A DNA stretch of 64,000 bases from Occallatibacter savannae (GTDB taxonomy: Bacteria; Acidobacteriota; Terriglobia; Terriglobales; Acidobacteriaceae), in assembly GCF_003131205.1 (NCBI RefSeq), contig NZ_QFFY01000001.1, forward strand, positions 186,001 to 250,000, written 5' to 3'. This document shows, piece after piece, positions 25,069-33,378 of the stretch (the first letter of the stretch is position 1; every line of letters starts with the position of its first letter). The translations under genes and the position numbers were made by a program. The notes under the pieces are model-generated. The model was not told the origin of the DNA, searched no databases, and worked only from the letters and a program-made list of their open reading frames with translations.

Positions 25069-26115
25069 ATGAGCGCGATTCAGCGCACGGGAAAGCTGCG
25101 CGCGTACCTGGAGTTCGTTGCGGCCGTTCTCTACTTCTTCATCGTGCGGGCGTTTGCGCGGAATGCGGCGATTGCGGTTCAGCGGGATGCGTGGCAGCCG
25201 CTCGTGGAACAGACGCTGTTTGCGGGATTGCTAATCCTGGGATATGCGGCGTTTGGAGCGCTGTTCGATCGGCAGCCGCGTTCGATTGCGGCACAGGGGT
25301 TGCCGCTGCGCTCTGGATGGGCAGGCGAGTTCGGAATCGGCGCGGCGATTGGCTGGGGCGCCGTGGTGGTGTGCGTGCTGCCAATGCTGCTGGTCGGCGG
25401 GATAGCGGTGGTGATCACGACGCAGCATGGGGCATGGGGATGGCTCGTTGCGGATGCGGCGTACTTTTTGCTGCTGGCTCTGGGTGAAGAGGTTGCGTTT
25501 CGAGGTTACGGATTCCAGCGATTCGCGGTGGTGGTGGGACCGTCGGGAGCGGCGTTTGGGTATGCGCTGTTCTATGCGATTATGCGGGCGGTTCAGCCGG
25601 GGTCGACCAATGCAAGCATTGCGATTTCGGTGGTGTTCAGCTTTCTGCTCACGACGGCTTACTTGAGGACGCGGGCGCTGTGGGTGAGCTGGGGGTTGAA
25701 CTTTGCGTGGAAGGCTTCGCAGGCGTTGATTTTCGGGCTGACGGTCACGGGCGTGAGCAGCCACTCGCCGGTGATCGAGGGCAATCCGATGGGGCCGTTC
25801 TGGCTGACGGGCGGCGGGTATGGGCTGGACGCGAGCTGGTGGGCCTGCGTGGTGCTGCTGGTGGCGTTTGCGGTTCTGTACCGGGCGACGCGGGAGCTGG
25901 ATTTCAAGCACAATGCACCGGTTTTTGTGGGTGCCGGGATTCCGGTGGATATCGATGCGGCTGCGAAGCGGCAGCATGAGGCTGCGATGGGACATGCCGA
26001 GCCGGCTGCGCCGGGGCTGGTGCAGATTCTTCCGGCAGCTACACCACCGGCAGAGACACGGGCGGCATCAGAACCTGCATTGGAACGAGCAGCTGACCGG
26101 GAAGATTTGCCCTGA
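25069..26115 (+). CDS. CPBP-family intramembrane protease-like protein, motif-degenerate
   Basis: A 348-residue polytopic membrane protein of the CPBP (CAAX protease and bacteriocin-processing, Abi) family. Motif 1 is present: GEEVAFRG near 139-146 (EExxxR). The second motif, normally with a histidine (FxxxH), reads GYALFYAIM near 164-172. The third, normally with His and Asn, reads WGLNFAWK near 207-214. Both expected histidines are missing, so proteolysis is doubtful. A cytoplasmic C-terminal tail of about 70 residues follows the last helix. ATG 25069 starts just before the first helix. Confidence 0.82.
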   Translation: MSAIQRTGKLRAYLEFVAAVLYFFIVRAFARNAAIAVQRDAWQPLVEQTLFAGLLILGYAAFGALFDRQPRSIAAQGLPLRSGWAGEFGIGAAIGWGAVVVCVLPMLLVGGIAVVITTQHGAWGWLVADAAYFLLLALGEEVAFRGYGFQRFAVVVGPSGAAFGYALFYAIMRAVQPGSTNASIAISVVFSFLLTTAYLRTRALWVSWGLNFAWKASQALIFGLTVTGVSSHSPVIEGNPMGPFWLTGGGYGLDASWWACVVLLVAFAVLYRATRELDFKHNAPVFVGAGIPVDIDAAAKRQHEAAMGHAEPAAPGLVQILPAATPPAETRAASEPALERAADREDLP

Positions 26116-26188
26116 GTTTGCGGAGGGTCTTCCGGTTGAGGGGCCCGGGTTTCCGGTTGGAATCACCGATTTGACCTTTCTAGAGAAA

Positions 26189-26212
26189 TGGCACTACCGT
26201 TAGTCAGTGCCA
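26189..26212 (+). promoter_or_regulatory. Inverted repeat upstream of the secreted-protein gene
   Basis: TGGCACT (26189-26195) and AGTGCCA (26206-26212) pair around a 10-base loop, 24 bases before the start codon at 26236. A TTGACC hexamer lies at 26171-26176. It could be an operator or a leader hairpin. The role is not established. Confidence 0.35.
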
Positions 26213-26235
26213 GGTGCAGCCATGGGAGGACGCCC

Positions 26236-27582
26236 ATGATCAAGCCTTTGTTTATTCCCGCAGATTCTTCGATTCTTGTTCGTGTGTTTTCAGCTACATG
26301 CAGTGGCGTGCTGGTGACGGCGCTGTGGGCTTCGGCCCCGCATGCCGGTGCGCAGGCCATCACGATCGATACGCGTACGGGGAATGTGTCAACGGGTGGC
26401 AGTACAGTTGACCGGCGGTATCAGCAGATCAAGCCGACCAATGTGGATTTGCCGAAGACGGGTCTGGACGCGAAGACGCGTCTGGAACTGATTCGCGTGC
26501 TGCAGGCTGAGCAGGGATTTGCAATGCGGCCGTTTCCGCGCGGCCACAAGGGGTTGACGCTGCAGGCGAACGGGAAGCTGAAGCCGGCGGGCGAACCGTA
26601 TCTGGACATGGTGACGCAGTTCGGGATTTGCGCGAAGCCGGGCGATGCGGTGGTGCTGACGGACATCAAATTCGACAAGAACAAGATGGTGTTCATGATC
26701 AACGGCGGGCCGGACCTGAAGCACCGGTTTCTGCGGCACGTTCAGTTGGGCGCAGGCGGCGCGATGACTCCGATGGTGCAGGGCGGAGATGAAAATGAGC
26801 CGATGGGCGCGCGGCTGACGCTGGAGTTTGAGGGCGGTGTTCCAAGCTTGACGGGTTCTCAGGTGAAGGCACTGCTGGCTCCGCTGATTTCGTTCGACGT
26901 GAAGACGCCGATCCAGGCGTTCACCGATACGCTGCCGCCAAAGCTGAAGGAAGCCATCCTGAACCACGACGTGTGGGTGGGGATGAGCACCGATATGGTT
27001 CTGTTTGCCAAAGGCCAGCCAATACGGAAAGTACGAGAGACGGAAGGGCAGACGCCGTTTGAGGAGTGGATCTACGGGCAGACTCCGCAGCCGGTGGAGT
27101 TTGTGCGGATCAACGGCAACCGCGTGATCCGCGTGGAGATCGCGAAGGTAGGCGAGGCTCCGCAGGTGTTCGATCAGGATGTGGTTGAGGGGTTGATGCG
27201 GAGCGATGGCACACCGGCGGTGACGGTCGCGCAGGAGAAGACGCGGACGGTGCAGGTGGGGGATGTGACGCGCGACCCCGATAAGCAGGCTCCGGCTCCG
27301 CCGCCGACGCTGGTGAATCCGGGAGAGCAGCTGCCGGATGCAGCGAGGAATCCAGCGGGGCAGATGAAGCCGGTGCAGTTCCCGAAGCAGAAGGCGGATG
27401 ACTATCCGGACGTGGCTGCTGCACGAAGGGCGGATCAGGCGAAGGCCGCTGAGGCTGCAGACAAGGACAAGAGAGGGGTAAGCGGGGACGATGCGGGCAA
27501 GCCGGCGACTCCCGGGTCGGCGCCGTCGCTGGGACCAGCGAATCCAACGCCCGCACCTGTGCCGGAGCAGAAGCCTGAGTGA
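26236..27582 (+). CDS. Secreted protein of unknown function with Pro/Ala-rich C-terminus
   Basis: A 448-residue protein. ATG 26236 follows a GGGAGGA ribosome binding site and gives a signal peptide (about 1-40, with cleavage after AGAQA), so the longer frame from 26188 is rejected. A structured region of about 290 residues follows. It includes HKGLTLQANGKL, a beta-rich middle and a helical part with LPPKLKEAILNHDVWVGM. The last 110 residues are rich in Pro, Ala, Lys and Gln and look disordered. I do not recognise the family. It is probably periplasmic. Confidence 0.75.
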   Translation: MIKPLFIPADSSILVRVFSATCSGVLVTALWASAPHAGAQAITIDTRTGNVSTGGSTVDRRYQQIKPTNVDLPKTGLDAKTRLELIRVLQAEQGFAMRPFPRGHKGLTLQANGKLKPAGEPYLDMVTQFGICAKPGDAVVLTDIKFDKNKMVFMINGGPDLKHRFLRHVQLGAGGAMTPMVQGGDENEPMGARLTLEFEGGVPSLTGSQVKALLAPLISFDVKTPIQAFTDTLPPKLKEAILNHDVWVGMSTDMVLFAKGQPIRKVRETEGQTPFEEWIYGQTPQPVEFVRINGNRVIRVEIAKVGEAPQVFDQDVVEGLMRSDGTPAVTVAQEKTRTVQVGDVTRDPDKQAPAPPPTLVNPGEQLPDAARNPAGQMKPVQFPKQKADDYPDVAAARRADQAKAAEAADKDKRGVSGDDAGKPATPGSAPSLGPANPTPAPVPEQKPE

Positions 27583-27733
27583 GGCTCGGCGGAACCGCGG
27601 CTGATGTAGACTAGAGGGCAGCGAGTCTGGCTGCCTCCCGACCACAAGTTGTGCTGGGCAAACGACCGCGCCGTTGAAGCCGCGTGCGTAAGCGCGTGTG
27701 TGCAGAGACAATCACCGAAGGAGAATCATCCGC

Positions 27734-27913
27734 ATGGCCAAGATTGCAAAAACTGGCGACCGCAAGAAAGCAATGGACACGACGAAGTCCACCGACTGCC
27801 CGAAGTGCAGCAAACCGACGCGCATTGTGAAGCGCGTGAAGGACCGCGAGCGCGGCGTACCGGGAGGTATCTATATCTCCTGTTCTGCGTGCGACTTCTA
27901 CGAGAAGCTTTAA
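27734..27913 (+). CDS. Small zinc-ribbon protein
   Basis: A 59-residue basic protein starting at ATG 27734 with an AAGGAG ribosome binding site. Two CxxC knuckles are clear: CPKCSK near 22-27 and CSACDF near 50-55. They are separated by a basic, glycine-containing hairpin (RERGVPGGIY), so a single four-cysteine zinc ribbon is likely, as in topoisomerase- or ribosomal-type ribbons. It has its own terminator (27943-27972). The function is unknown. Confidence 0.85.
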   Translation: MAKIAKTGDRKKAMDTTKSTDCPKCSKPTRIVKRVKDRERGVPGGIYISCSACDFYEKL

Positions 27914-27942
27914 GTAGAAAAGCAAGTCTCAGGTTGTGGGAG

Positions 27943-27972
27943 AGCCCGGCGGAAGCCGGGCTTTTCTGTTTT
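27943..27972 (+). terminator. Rho-independent terminator of the zinc-ribbon gene
   Basis: AGCCCGGC (27943-27950), a GGAA tetraloop and GCCGGGCT (27955-27962) are followed by TTTCTGTTTT. This is a textbook intrinsic terminator 30 bases after the stop codon. Confidence 0.92.
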
Positions 27973-28087
27973 GGTTGATTCCAAATCACCAAGAAACCGA
28001 GGGGGGAATAACTTCCGAATAGGCGACCAACCCCTAGGAACTCCCGTTGAGGGCGCGATAATCGATCCATCGATGCGAGGATAATGG

Positions 28088-28438
28088 ATGTTCACCCAAG
28101 AAGTGCGAAACGGGTTCGACATGGCCGGCCGGTCTGCTGCATGCGAATTGCCGGCGGCACGCGCTGGATGCAGAGGTTTTGTATGTGTCTATCCGCCGCG
28201 CCTTAGAAAGGATCTTCCTCGCGTCGATCATCCCGACAGTGTGGAAATGCGACTTTGGCACGTGAGGAGATTTGAGATTCCTGAAGGAATCGTCCATCAG
28301 CACTTCGGGGAGGAACAACTCATCGCTTCAGAATTCGTCGAATTGGACACGTTGGAAGCAGTTGAAAATCTGCTCGCGAATTGGGGTATCGACAGCGGCA
28401 TGTCTCGAGCACCTTGGCGGACGGATTACCCGCTGTAA
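28088..28438 (+). CDS. Hypothetical protein
   Basis: A 116-residue frame starting at ATG 28088. The C-terminal half (MRLWHVRRFEIPEGIV, then VELDTLEAVENLLANWG) looks protein-like, with an amphipathic helix. The N-terminal part is less convincing, and ATG 28249 in the same frame could be the true start. No family is recognised. Confidence 0.45.
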   Translation: MFTQEVRNGFDMAGRSAACELPAARAGCRGFVCVYPPRLRKDLPRVDHPDSVEMRLWHVRRFEIPEGIVHQHFGEEQLIASEFVELDTLEAVENLLANWGIDSGMSRAPWRTDYPL

Positions 28439-28536
28439 CGACAATAATCAGGACAGTTCCTGAGTGACCGCGTATACGGAAATAACCTCGAAGATATCCC
28501 TCAGGGGCTAATGCCCAAGGTCTCTGGAGCTTTTTC

Positions 28537-28556
28537 GGCACGACTGAAGTCGTGCC
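28537..28556. repeat. Short palindrome, GGCACGACT family
   Basis: GGCACGACT (28537-28545) and AGTCGTGCC (28548-28556) form a perfect 9-bp stem with a 2-base loop, followed by CTGATAC. The same family is at 175 and 45396. Confidence 0.85.
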
Positions 28557-28585
28557 CTGATACGGGACTGTTCCGCTATTGGGTT

Positions 28586-29290
28586 TTATTGGCAGCCGAG
28601 TTCGGCGGCTTTGGTTTCGGGGGCGAGGTAGCCGCCGCCGGGGAGGTTGTAGATGGCGTTGCGGGATTGGGTGCCGTCGGCGAGGAAGACGGTGCCCGAG
28701 TAGAGGATGCAATGGCTGCCCTGGAGGTTTGTGTAGGATGCTCCGTTGGATACGAAGCGGGCCAGGTTGTGAAGGTGGACCTGGGACGGCGCCGTCCAGC
28801 TGGACTGTGAAGAAAGAACCAGATTGAGTTCGGCGTCCGGACCGGAGCCGCTGAATGCTTTTGCGAGCGAGGCTGCGGAAGCAGCGGTAACGGTGACGCT
28901 GATGGCGCTCGAGGTGCTCGCTGCGTATGTGCTGTCGCCCGAGTAGGTGGCTGTGATTGATTCTGTTCCAGCGGTGGTGAAGGTGGCATTGAAGGATGCC
29001 GTGCCGGAGTTGAGCGTGGCGGTGCCCAGGGTTGCGGTTCCGGCAGAGAAGGTGACGGAGCCGGTTGCGGCAGCGGGCGCGACGGTCGCAGTAAGGGTGA
29101 GGCCGGCGCCGGCCGAGACAGCTGAATTTGACGCGGTGAGAGTGGTGGTGGTCGCGGTGGTACCGGTGTTTGTGCCTGTGCCAGTGCCGGCAGGCGGATC
29201 CCAGAAGCCCTTGCATCCGGTGAGGATGAGCGCGAGAGACAGCGTCGCAGCTCCGACAGGAAGAACAGCCCTCGTCATTTTCATGAACAT
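28586..29290 (-). CDS. Lipoprotein with bacterial Ig-like repeat domain
   Basis: A predicted outer-envelope lipoprotein of about 234 residues. The lipobox is LILTGC near 20-25. A Thr/Gly-rich linker leads to one Ig-like domain of the Big_3 type. This is recognisable from LTLTATVAP, GSVTFSAGTATLGTATL and ITATYSGDSTYAAS, which read like the cell-surface Ig repeats common in Acidobacteriota. A C-terminal unique part of about 90 residues follows, with a possible Cys pair (SHC, LGC). ATG 29284 and ATG 29290 are both usable, and an upstream in-frame ATG at 29320 gives an unlikely basic extension. Confidence 0.8.
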   Translation of the reverse strand: MFMKMTRAVLPVGAATLSLALILTGCKGFWDPPAGTGTGTNTGTTATTTTLTASNSAVSAGAGLTLTATVAPAAATGSVTFSAGTATLGTATLNSGTASFNATFTTAGTESITATYSGDSTYAASTSSAISVTVTAASAASLAKAFSGSGPDAELNLVLSSQSSWTAPSQVHLHNLARFVSNGASYTNLQGSHCILYSGTVFLADGTQSRNAIYNLPGGGYLAPETKAAELGCQ

Positions 29291-29478
29291 GGTGAATCTC
29301 GCCTTTCTCTTCGGGGGCATTTTGGGGCGTACGCCCGCTTAGATGCCATTGAGAGCTGGCGAGAGTGCCTGTCCGCATGACCTTGGTTTGAGAGGCGCGC
29401 CTTCCAGTGGGTGAAGGCGAGGACGGTTCGTTGCACACTGGCTGCGGTGGCGGATGTGGGCCACACACGGAGCGAGGT

Positions 29479-29622
29479 ATGCTGATCGACTTGTATCTGT
29501 CGGTGTCGAGAGATTTGTCGGGGACTGGCGTTATGGGGCTGGCGTTTGCCGGGGTGCTGGGGATGCTGCTGATCTGGGATGCTCGCGGAGGCCGCGAGCG
29601 GGTCAGGGAACGGAAGAGGTAG
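29479..29622 (+). CDS. Possible 47-residue membrane microprotein
   Basis: ATG 29479, preceded by GAGCGAGG, opens a 47-residue frame. It has one hydrophobic helix (GVMGLAFAGVLGMLLIWDA) and an Arg/Glu-rich tail (RERVRERKR). This is a plausible single-span topology. No homologue is recognised, and it may be chance. Confidence 0.3.
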   Translation: MLIDLYLSVSRDLSGTGVMGLAFAGVLGMLLIWDARGGRERVRERKR

Positions 29623-29632
29623 CTGGTAGCTT

Positions 29633-29672
29633 TCCCACTCATCCGCGGTGAAGCTGCGGATGAATGGGGCAC
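29633..29672 (+). repeat. Palindromic TGGGGCAC element, CTCATCCGC subtype
   Basis: Outer CCCA (29634-29637) and TGGG (29665-29668) enclose CATCCGC (29640-29646) and GCGGATG (29656-29662). The tail is GCACA. The two flanking heptamers GTAGCTG and GTAGCTT (29620-29633) join it to the heptamer family. Confidence 0.8.
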
Positions 29673-29690
29673 AACTGCTTGGAAGATATC

Positions 29691-29725
29691 ACCGGTCCCC
29701 AGGTGCGAGGGACCGCGGGCACCCA
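29691..29725 (+). repeat. Palindromic GCACCC-tail element, CCGGTCCC subtype
   Basis: CCGGTCCC (29692-29699) faces GGGACCGCGG with one mismatch, then GCACCC. The loop (AGGTGCGA) is the same as in the copy at 22249. Confidence 0.8.
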
Positions 29726-29733
29726 AAGATATG

Positions 29734-31320
29734 TTATCGGACGGTGAGAGCCAGTGTGGTGGTGTGGGTTAGCGAGCCTGACGTTGCGGTGATGGTGAGG
29801 GTTGAGGTGCCTTTGGGCGTGGGTGTCGGGTTCGCAGATACCGCTTTGGTTCCTCCGCATCCGCTGACGATGATGCAAAGCAACAGTACGGAGATCGCGC
29901 TTCCGCCGATGATCGTACGCTTGAGGAACGCCTTTCGGTTGCGCAGGATCGGCGCGAGCGCGAACAGGCCAAGAGGAAGCAGGGCTGCCAGCGAGAGGGA
30001 GCCGCGTCCGGTTTGCAGCCGGGAAGTGGTGTATGGGCTGGATGGCGGCGTGTAGGTACCGGCGGTGATGCGGAGCATTGTGCTCGAGGCAGCCCCGGCC
30101 GTGGGCGTCACCGAGGCGGGAGAGAACTGGAACGTAACTCCAGCGGGCAAACCAGAGACACTGAAATCGATCTTCGATGCGAATCCGTTTGCGGGGACCA
30201 GGTTGAGCTGTACGGAAGCTGAGCCACCCTGGGCAACGGTGAGCGACGACTGCGCGAGATTCATGCTGAAGTCCCCTGCGGGATGCGGAGCCGCGGCGGT
30301 TATGGCGCCGAAGAGTCCGCCCTTCTCGTGGTTGACTCCTGCGGCGAAGTAGAGCGTGTTGGGATCGCCTGTGGAGCCGGAGCCGAAGGTGAGCTCCCAG
30401 AGATCTTCAATCTGAATCGGCGCGCCCGACGGATCGTTCAACTGACCTTTGAGAGCGAAGGTTGTTGGATCGTAGGCGCTGATAGTGCCGTCGCCGAAGT
30501 TGCCGATGAGGAGATCGCCGCCAAACTGGCCGAAGGAGGCAGGGGCGAGGGTGATTCCCCAGGGCGCATCGAGGTGGCCGCCGGAGATGGCGCGCTGCAC
30601 GAAGTTGCCATTGTTGTCGAAGATGCTGACGTAGCCGGTGCCCGCCAGCGCAGGCCCGCCGTTTGGATTCTGCTGTGCGTACATGACGAAGACCTGGTTG
30701 TTGATCACGTGCACGTTGAAGGGCGCGAATCCGGCGGGAATGGACGGGTCAGTGAAGCTTCCACTGAGTGTATGCGGGGCGAACTTTGCGTCAAAGACGT
30801 CGATCTTGTCTTGAGCGAAGTTGGCGGCGAGCAGATAGTTAGCTGCGCCGTTGGCGACGATTGCAAGTCCGGTGTAGACGGCGCCGGAGGTGGAGTTGTC
30901 CACGACAGTGGCGGCATCAGTCATGTTGGAGTTCCATGCGGAGATGGTGCCGTCGAGCGAGTCGAAGATGAAAAGAGACGCTGCGCCGTGCGGGACTGCG
31001 AAGTCAGTGGGGGAGGTGTTGAATACGATTCCGGTTGGCGTTCCTGTCTTGCCTGCGGGTGCGGGAATCTTGACGGTGAATTGTTTGTTGGCGCCGGCGT
31101 CGTAAATCTCGGAGAGGCCTGTGCCGGCAGTGTTGATCCAGAAGGGGGTCTGCTGTCCGATGGCTACGCCCCAGGGGTTGATGAGCTGCGGATCGGTTTG
31201 CTGGGCCTTTACGGAACCGTCGGAGACGAGATTGGTTTGCGTGTATCCGCTGGGCGTCTGCGCGCGGGACAGATGAGATAGAAGCACGAGAAAGACAAGG
31301 AACTGAAACTTGCGGAGCAT
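29734..31320 (-). CDS. TIGR03118 family protein with C-terminal membrane segments
   Basis: A 528-residue exported protein. A signal peptide ends at SRAQ (about 21). The TIGR03118 domain (about 25-350) shows the family text YTQTNLVSDG, INPWGVAIG, TPFWINTAGTGLSEIYD and a beta-propeller-like series of GNFGDGTISAYD-type repeats. An Ig-like segment (about 350-430) follows. Two hydrophobic stretches near 440-460 and 475-492 and a Ser/Thr-rich tail end the protein. Known members are linked to exosortase/PEP-CTERM organisms. Here no PEP-CTERM motif is seen. The function is unknown. Confidence 0.85.
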   Translation of the reverse strand: MLRKFQFLVFLVLLSHLSRAQTPSGYTQTNLVSDGSVKAQQTDPQLINPWGVAIGQQTPFWINTAGTGLSEIYDAGANKQFTVKIPAPAGKTGTPTGIVFNTSPTDFAVPHGAASLFIFDSLDGTISAWNSNMTDAATVVDNSTSGAVYTGLAIVANGAANYLLAANFAQDKIDVFDAKFAPHTLSGSFTDPSIPAGFAPFNVHVINNQVFVMYAQQNPNGGPALAGTGYVSIFDNNGNFVQRAISGGHLDAPWGITLAPASFGQFGGDLLIGNFGDGTISAYDPTTFALKGQLNDPSGAPIQIEDLWELTFGSGSTGDPNTLYFAAGVNHEKGGLFGAITAAAPHPAGDFSMNLAQSSLTVAQGGSASVQLNLVPANGFASKIDFSVSGLPAGVTFQFSPASVTPTAGAASSTMLRITAGTYTPPSSPYTTSRLQTGRGSLSLAALLPLGLFALAPILRNRKAFLKRTIIGGSAISVLLLCIIVSGCGGTKAVSANPTPTPKGTSTLTITATSGSLTHTTTLALTVR

Positions 31321-31467
31321 CCGTTACACCTCGTGAGGAAGTAGATCGCGCGGAAGACGGCACGTGCGGCCGATCTGCGGTCTGAGGTGATAACCGAGCG
31401 GGTGCGAATTTATTCCACGATTTGTTTTGTCGGCAGAGAGAGCCTAGCGTTTCACGCTGAGCTATCC

Positions 31468-31893
31468 TCAGAGTTCGCCAAACCATGACGTCGTCAGTGC
31501 GATACCATCTGCATCGGCCGACTCAGTGAGATCTTGCAAAGAAGCTGTGTAGGTAATGTAGACGATCTCGTCTTGCGTATTCCAGAGAGCCCAAGCCATG
31601 AAAAGTGCTGGTTGTTCCGCATTTACCAGTACCTTTCCATACCTGCCGAATTCACACTCGCCCGATTCGGTGTGCTTTTCGCGAAAACTTTGGATTCGCT
31701 CGATTCCATTACTCGCAACAGCTATGAGGTTTTCTGGACTGAGGTCGAGCTTTTTCGTACCTTTATATTTCATGTGGCTGAACTGCGGAGCGGATCCCGA
31801 GTCTTCATGGATGTACGTGACCGGACCGTCAGGATTCTCCTGCCTTCTCCATTTGGCAGCGCGGTCTTGATTCAGGTTGATCTTGTAAGCCAA
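31468..31893 (-). CDS. Hypothetical protein downstream of pyrF (TTG start)
   Basis: A frame of 141 residues from a TTG at 31893, with GGAGA about 8 bases upstream on the minus strand. The longer frame to 32283 is a shadow of pyrF. The product is hydrophilic with protein-like composition: ENLIAVASNGIERIQSFREK, GRYGKVLVNAEQPALF and WNTQDEIVYITYTASLQDL. It begins 26 bases after the pyrF stop, so they are probably co-transcribed. No family is recognised. Confidence 0.6.
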   Translation of the reverse strand: MAYKINLNQDRAAKWRRQENPDGPVTYIHEDSGSAPQFSHMKYKGTKKLDLSPENLIAVASNGIERIQSFREKHTESGECEFGRYGKVLVNAEQPALFMAWALWNTQDEIVYITYTASLQDLTESADADGIALTTSWFGEL

Positions 31894-31918
31894 AAAAGCG
31901 GTTCTCCATTCGAATTTG

Positions 31919-32680
31919 CTAAAGTGCGTCGGACATTTCTTTGAGGATGGCGGCGGCGGCTTCGGCGGGGTTGGGGGCCTGGGTGATGGGGCGACCGACG
32001 ACGAGATAGCTGGCTCCGAGGCGGAGCGCTTCGGCGGGGCCGGCGATGCGCTTCTGATCGCCGATGGCTGCGCCGGCAGGGCGAATGCCGGGGATGACGA
32101 GGACTCCTTCAGGGCCGGTGAGAGCGCGGAGTGTGGCGACTTCCTGGGGGGAGCAGACGAAGCCGCGGATGCCGGCTTCCATACCCATCTTGGCGAGGAG
32201 TTCCACTTGCGAAGACGGGATGCGGCCGACGCCGGTGGCGTGGAGCTGGCCCGCGTCCATGCTGGTGAGGACGGTGACGGCAAGAAGTTCGGGCGGATTG
32301 GTGAGGCCGGCGAGAGCGTCTTTCGCGGCGGAGAGCATGGCGGGGCCGCCCGATGCGTGCAGGGTGAGCATGCGCGCGCCGAGTTGCGCAGCGGAGCGTG
32401 CGGCTCCGGCGACGGTGTTGGGAATGTCGTGCAGCTTCAGGTCGAGGAAGACGTTGTGGCCGCGATCGATGATGGGCTGAAGGACGGATGGGCCGGCGGC
32501 GACGTAGAGCTCGAGACCGACTTTGAACCAGGAGCAGGTGCCTTCGAGTCGGTCGACGAGGTGGAGGGCGGTTGCGGCGTCGGGAACGTCAAGGGCGACG
32601 ATGAGTCGCTGGCGGGCGGCTGAGATCGGATCAGCGGCGGAGGTTGCGCCGGTTTGCGTGGCGGGCGGTTGAGCGGGCAT
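31919..32680 (-). CDS. pyrF: Orotidine 5'-phosphate decarboxylase
   Basis: Last step of UMP synthesis, decarboxylation of OMP. The 253-residue product has the family landmarks: LIVALDVPDAATA with the substrate-binding Asp, FKVGLELY, the catalytic D-x-K-x-x-D within LDLKLHDIPNT, LLAVTVLTSM, and the phosphate-binding end VIPGIRPAG...VVGRPITQAPNP. The first 20 residues are a Pro/Ala/Thr-rich extension. It is isolated from other pyrimidine genes. Confidence 0.96.
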   Translation of the reverse strand: MPAQPPATQTGATSAADPISAARQRLIVALDVPDAATALHLVDRLEGTCSWFKVGLELYVAAGPSVLQPIIDRGHNVFLDLKLHDIPNTVAGAARSAAQLGARMLTLHASGGPAMLSAAKDALAGLTNPPELLAVTVLTSMDAGQLHATGVGRIPSSQVELLAKMGMEAGIRGFVCSPQEVATLRALTGPEGVLVIPGIRPAGAAIGDQKRIAGPAEALRLGASYLVVGRPITQAPNPAEAAAAILKEMSDAL

Positions 32681-32877
32681 AAGTCCATCGTAACTCTATT
32701 CACGACAGCGAAAAACTGGTGAATTCTGCATAGGAGAGCGACGGCGGGCTGTTGGTTTTGGTGGACTTCTGTGAAAAGATGGGATTGCTGCGGCGACACT
32801 TTTCGTTTCGCCTGCGGATGCCTTCCCCACGAGGCATGCATCCAGCACCGAAGTCGCGGCGTCTACAAGAGAAGAGA

Positions 32878-33270
32878 GTGATCGAAACATCCAAGCCGCG
32901 CCGGCCCTCAATCAGGATCTCTATGCTCCTGATGGCGCTTGGGGTTTGCGTGTTCTTGTGGGGATTCGGATACAAGCTTTCGCTCTACGATCTTCAGCAG
33001 CCGACAGTGCATCGCGTTCCTGAGGCGAAGCTGCTCTCGAAGAACGAAGACTCGCAGGCGGTGGACGCGGTCAGGCAGGCTCTATCGCTGGGAGAGTCGC
33101 AGGCTTCGACCCTGCTGTCTCAGTTTGCTGCGATCGCGATCACGATGAGCGCGTCGAGCGCGAGCCGCTGTACTTTCGATCAGAAGAATCTCGCGGAGTT
33201 GAAGCCGCCCGCAACAGTTCACACCCCCTCTCTCTATTTCAGACCCCCTCCGATTCAATCTGTGCTTTAG
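32878..33270 (+). CDS. Hypothetical single-span membrane protein
   Basis: A frame of 130 residues from GTG 32878 (in-frame ATG 32779 and TTG 32752 are longer options). A signal-anchor helix lies near the N-terminus (SMLLMALGVCVFLWGFGYKL). A soluble segment with VDAVRQALSLGESQASTLLS follows, then a Pro-rich end. A perfect hairpin follows at 33268-33281, overlapping the stop codon. No family is recognised. Confidence 0.5.
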   Translation: MIETSKPRRPSIRISMLLMALGVCVFLWGFGYKLSLYDLQQPTVHRVPEAKLLSKNEDSQAVDAVRQALSLGESQASTLLSQFAAIAITMSASSASRCTFDQKNLAELKPPATVHTPSLYFRPPPIQSVL

Positions 33271-33281
33271 TCCGCTCGGAC
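33268..33281. terminator. Short hairpin after the hypothetical membrane-protein gene
   Basis: AGTCCG and CGGACT pair around a 2-base loop. The flanking text GCTTTAGTCCG recurs 28 bases later as GCTTTAGCCCG. This may be a weak terminator or a repeat remnant. Confidence 0.4.
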
Positions 33282-33378
33282 TTCGTGATGCTTTAGCCCG
33301 TTGATGGCGTAAGGAAGCCGTCGACCACGCGAGCTCGATCTCCTCACTTCTGAAAATCACGACAGGTGCAATGAATCC

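Noticed and set aside
28320..29726. 468-residue minus-strand frame covering the lipoprotein region
   Set aside because: Wrong frame. The lipoprotein frame has a lipobox and an Ig-like domain.
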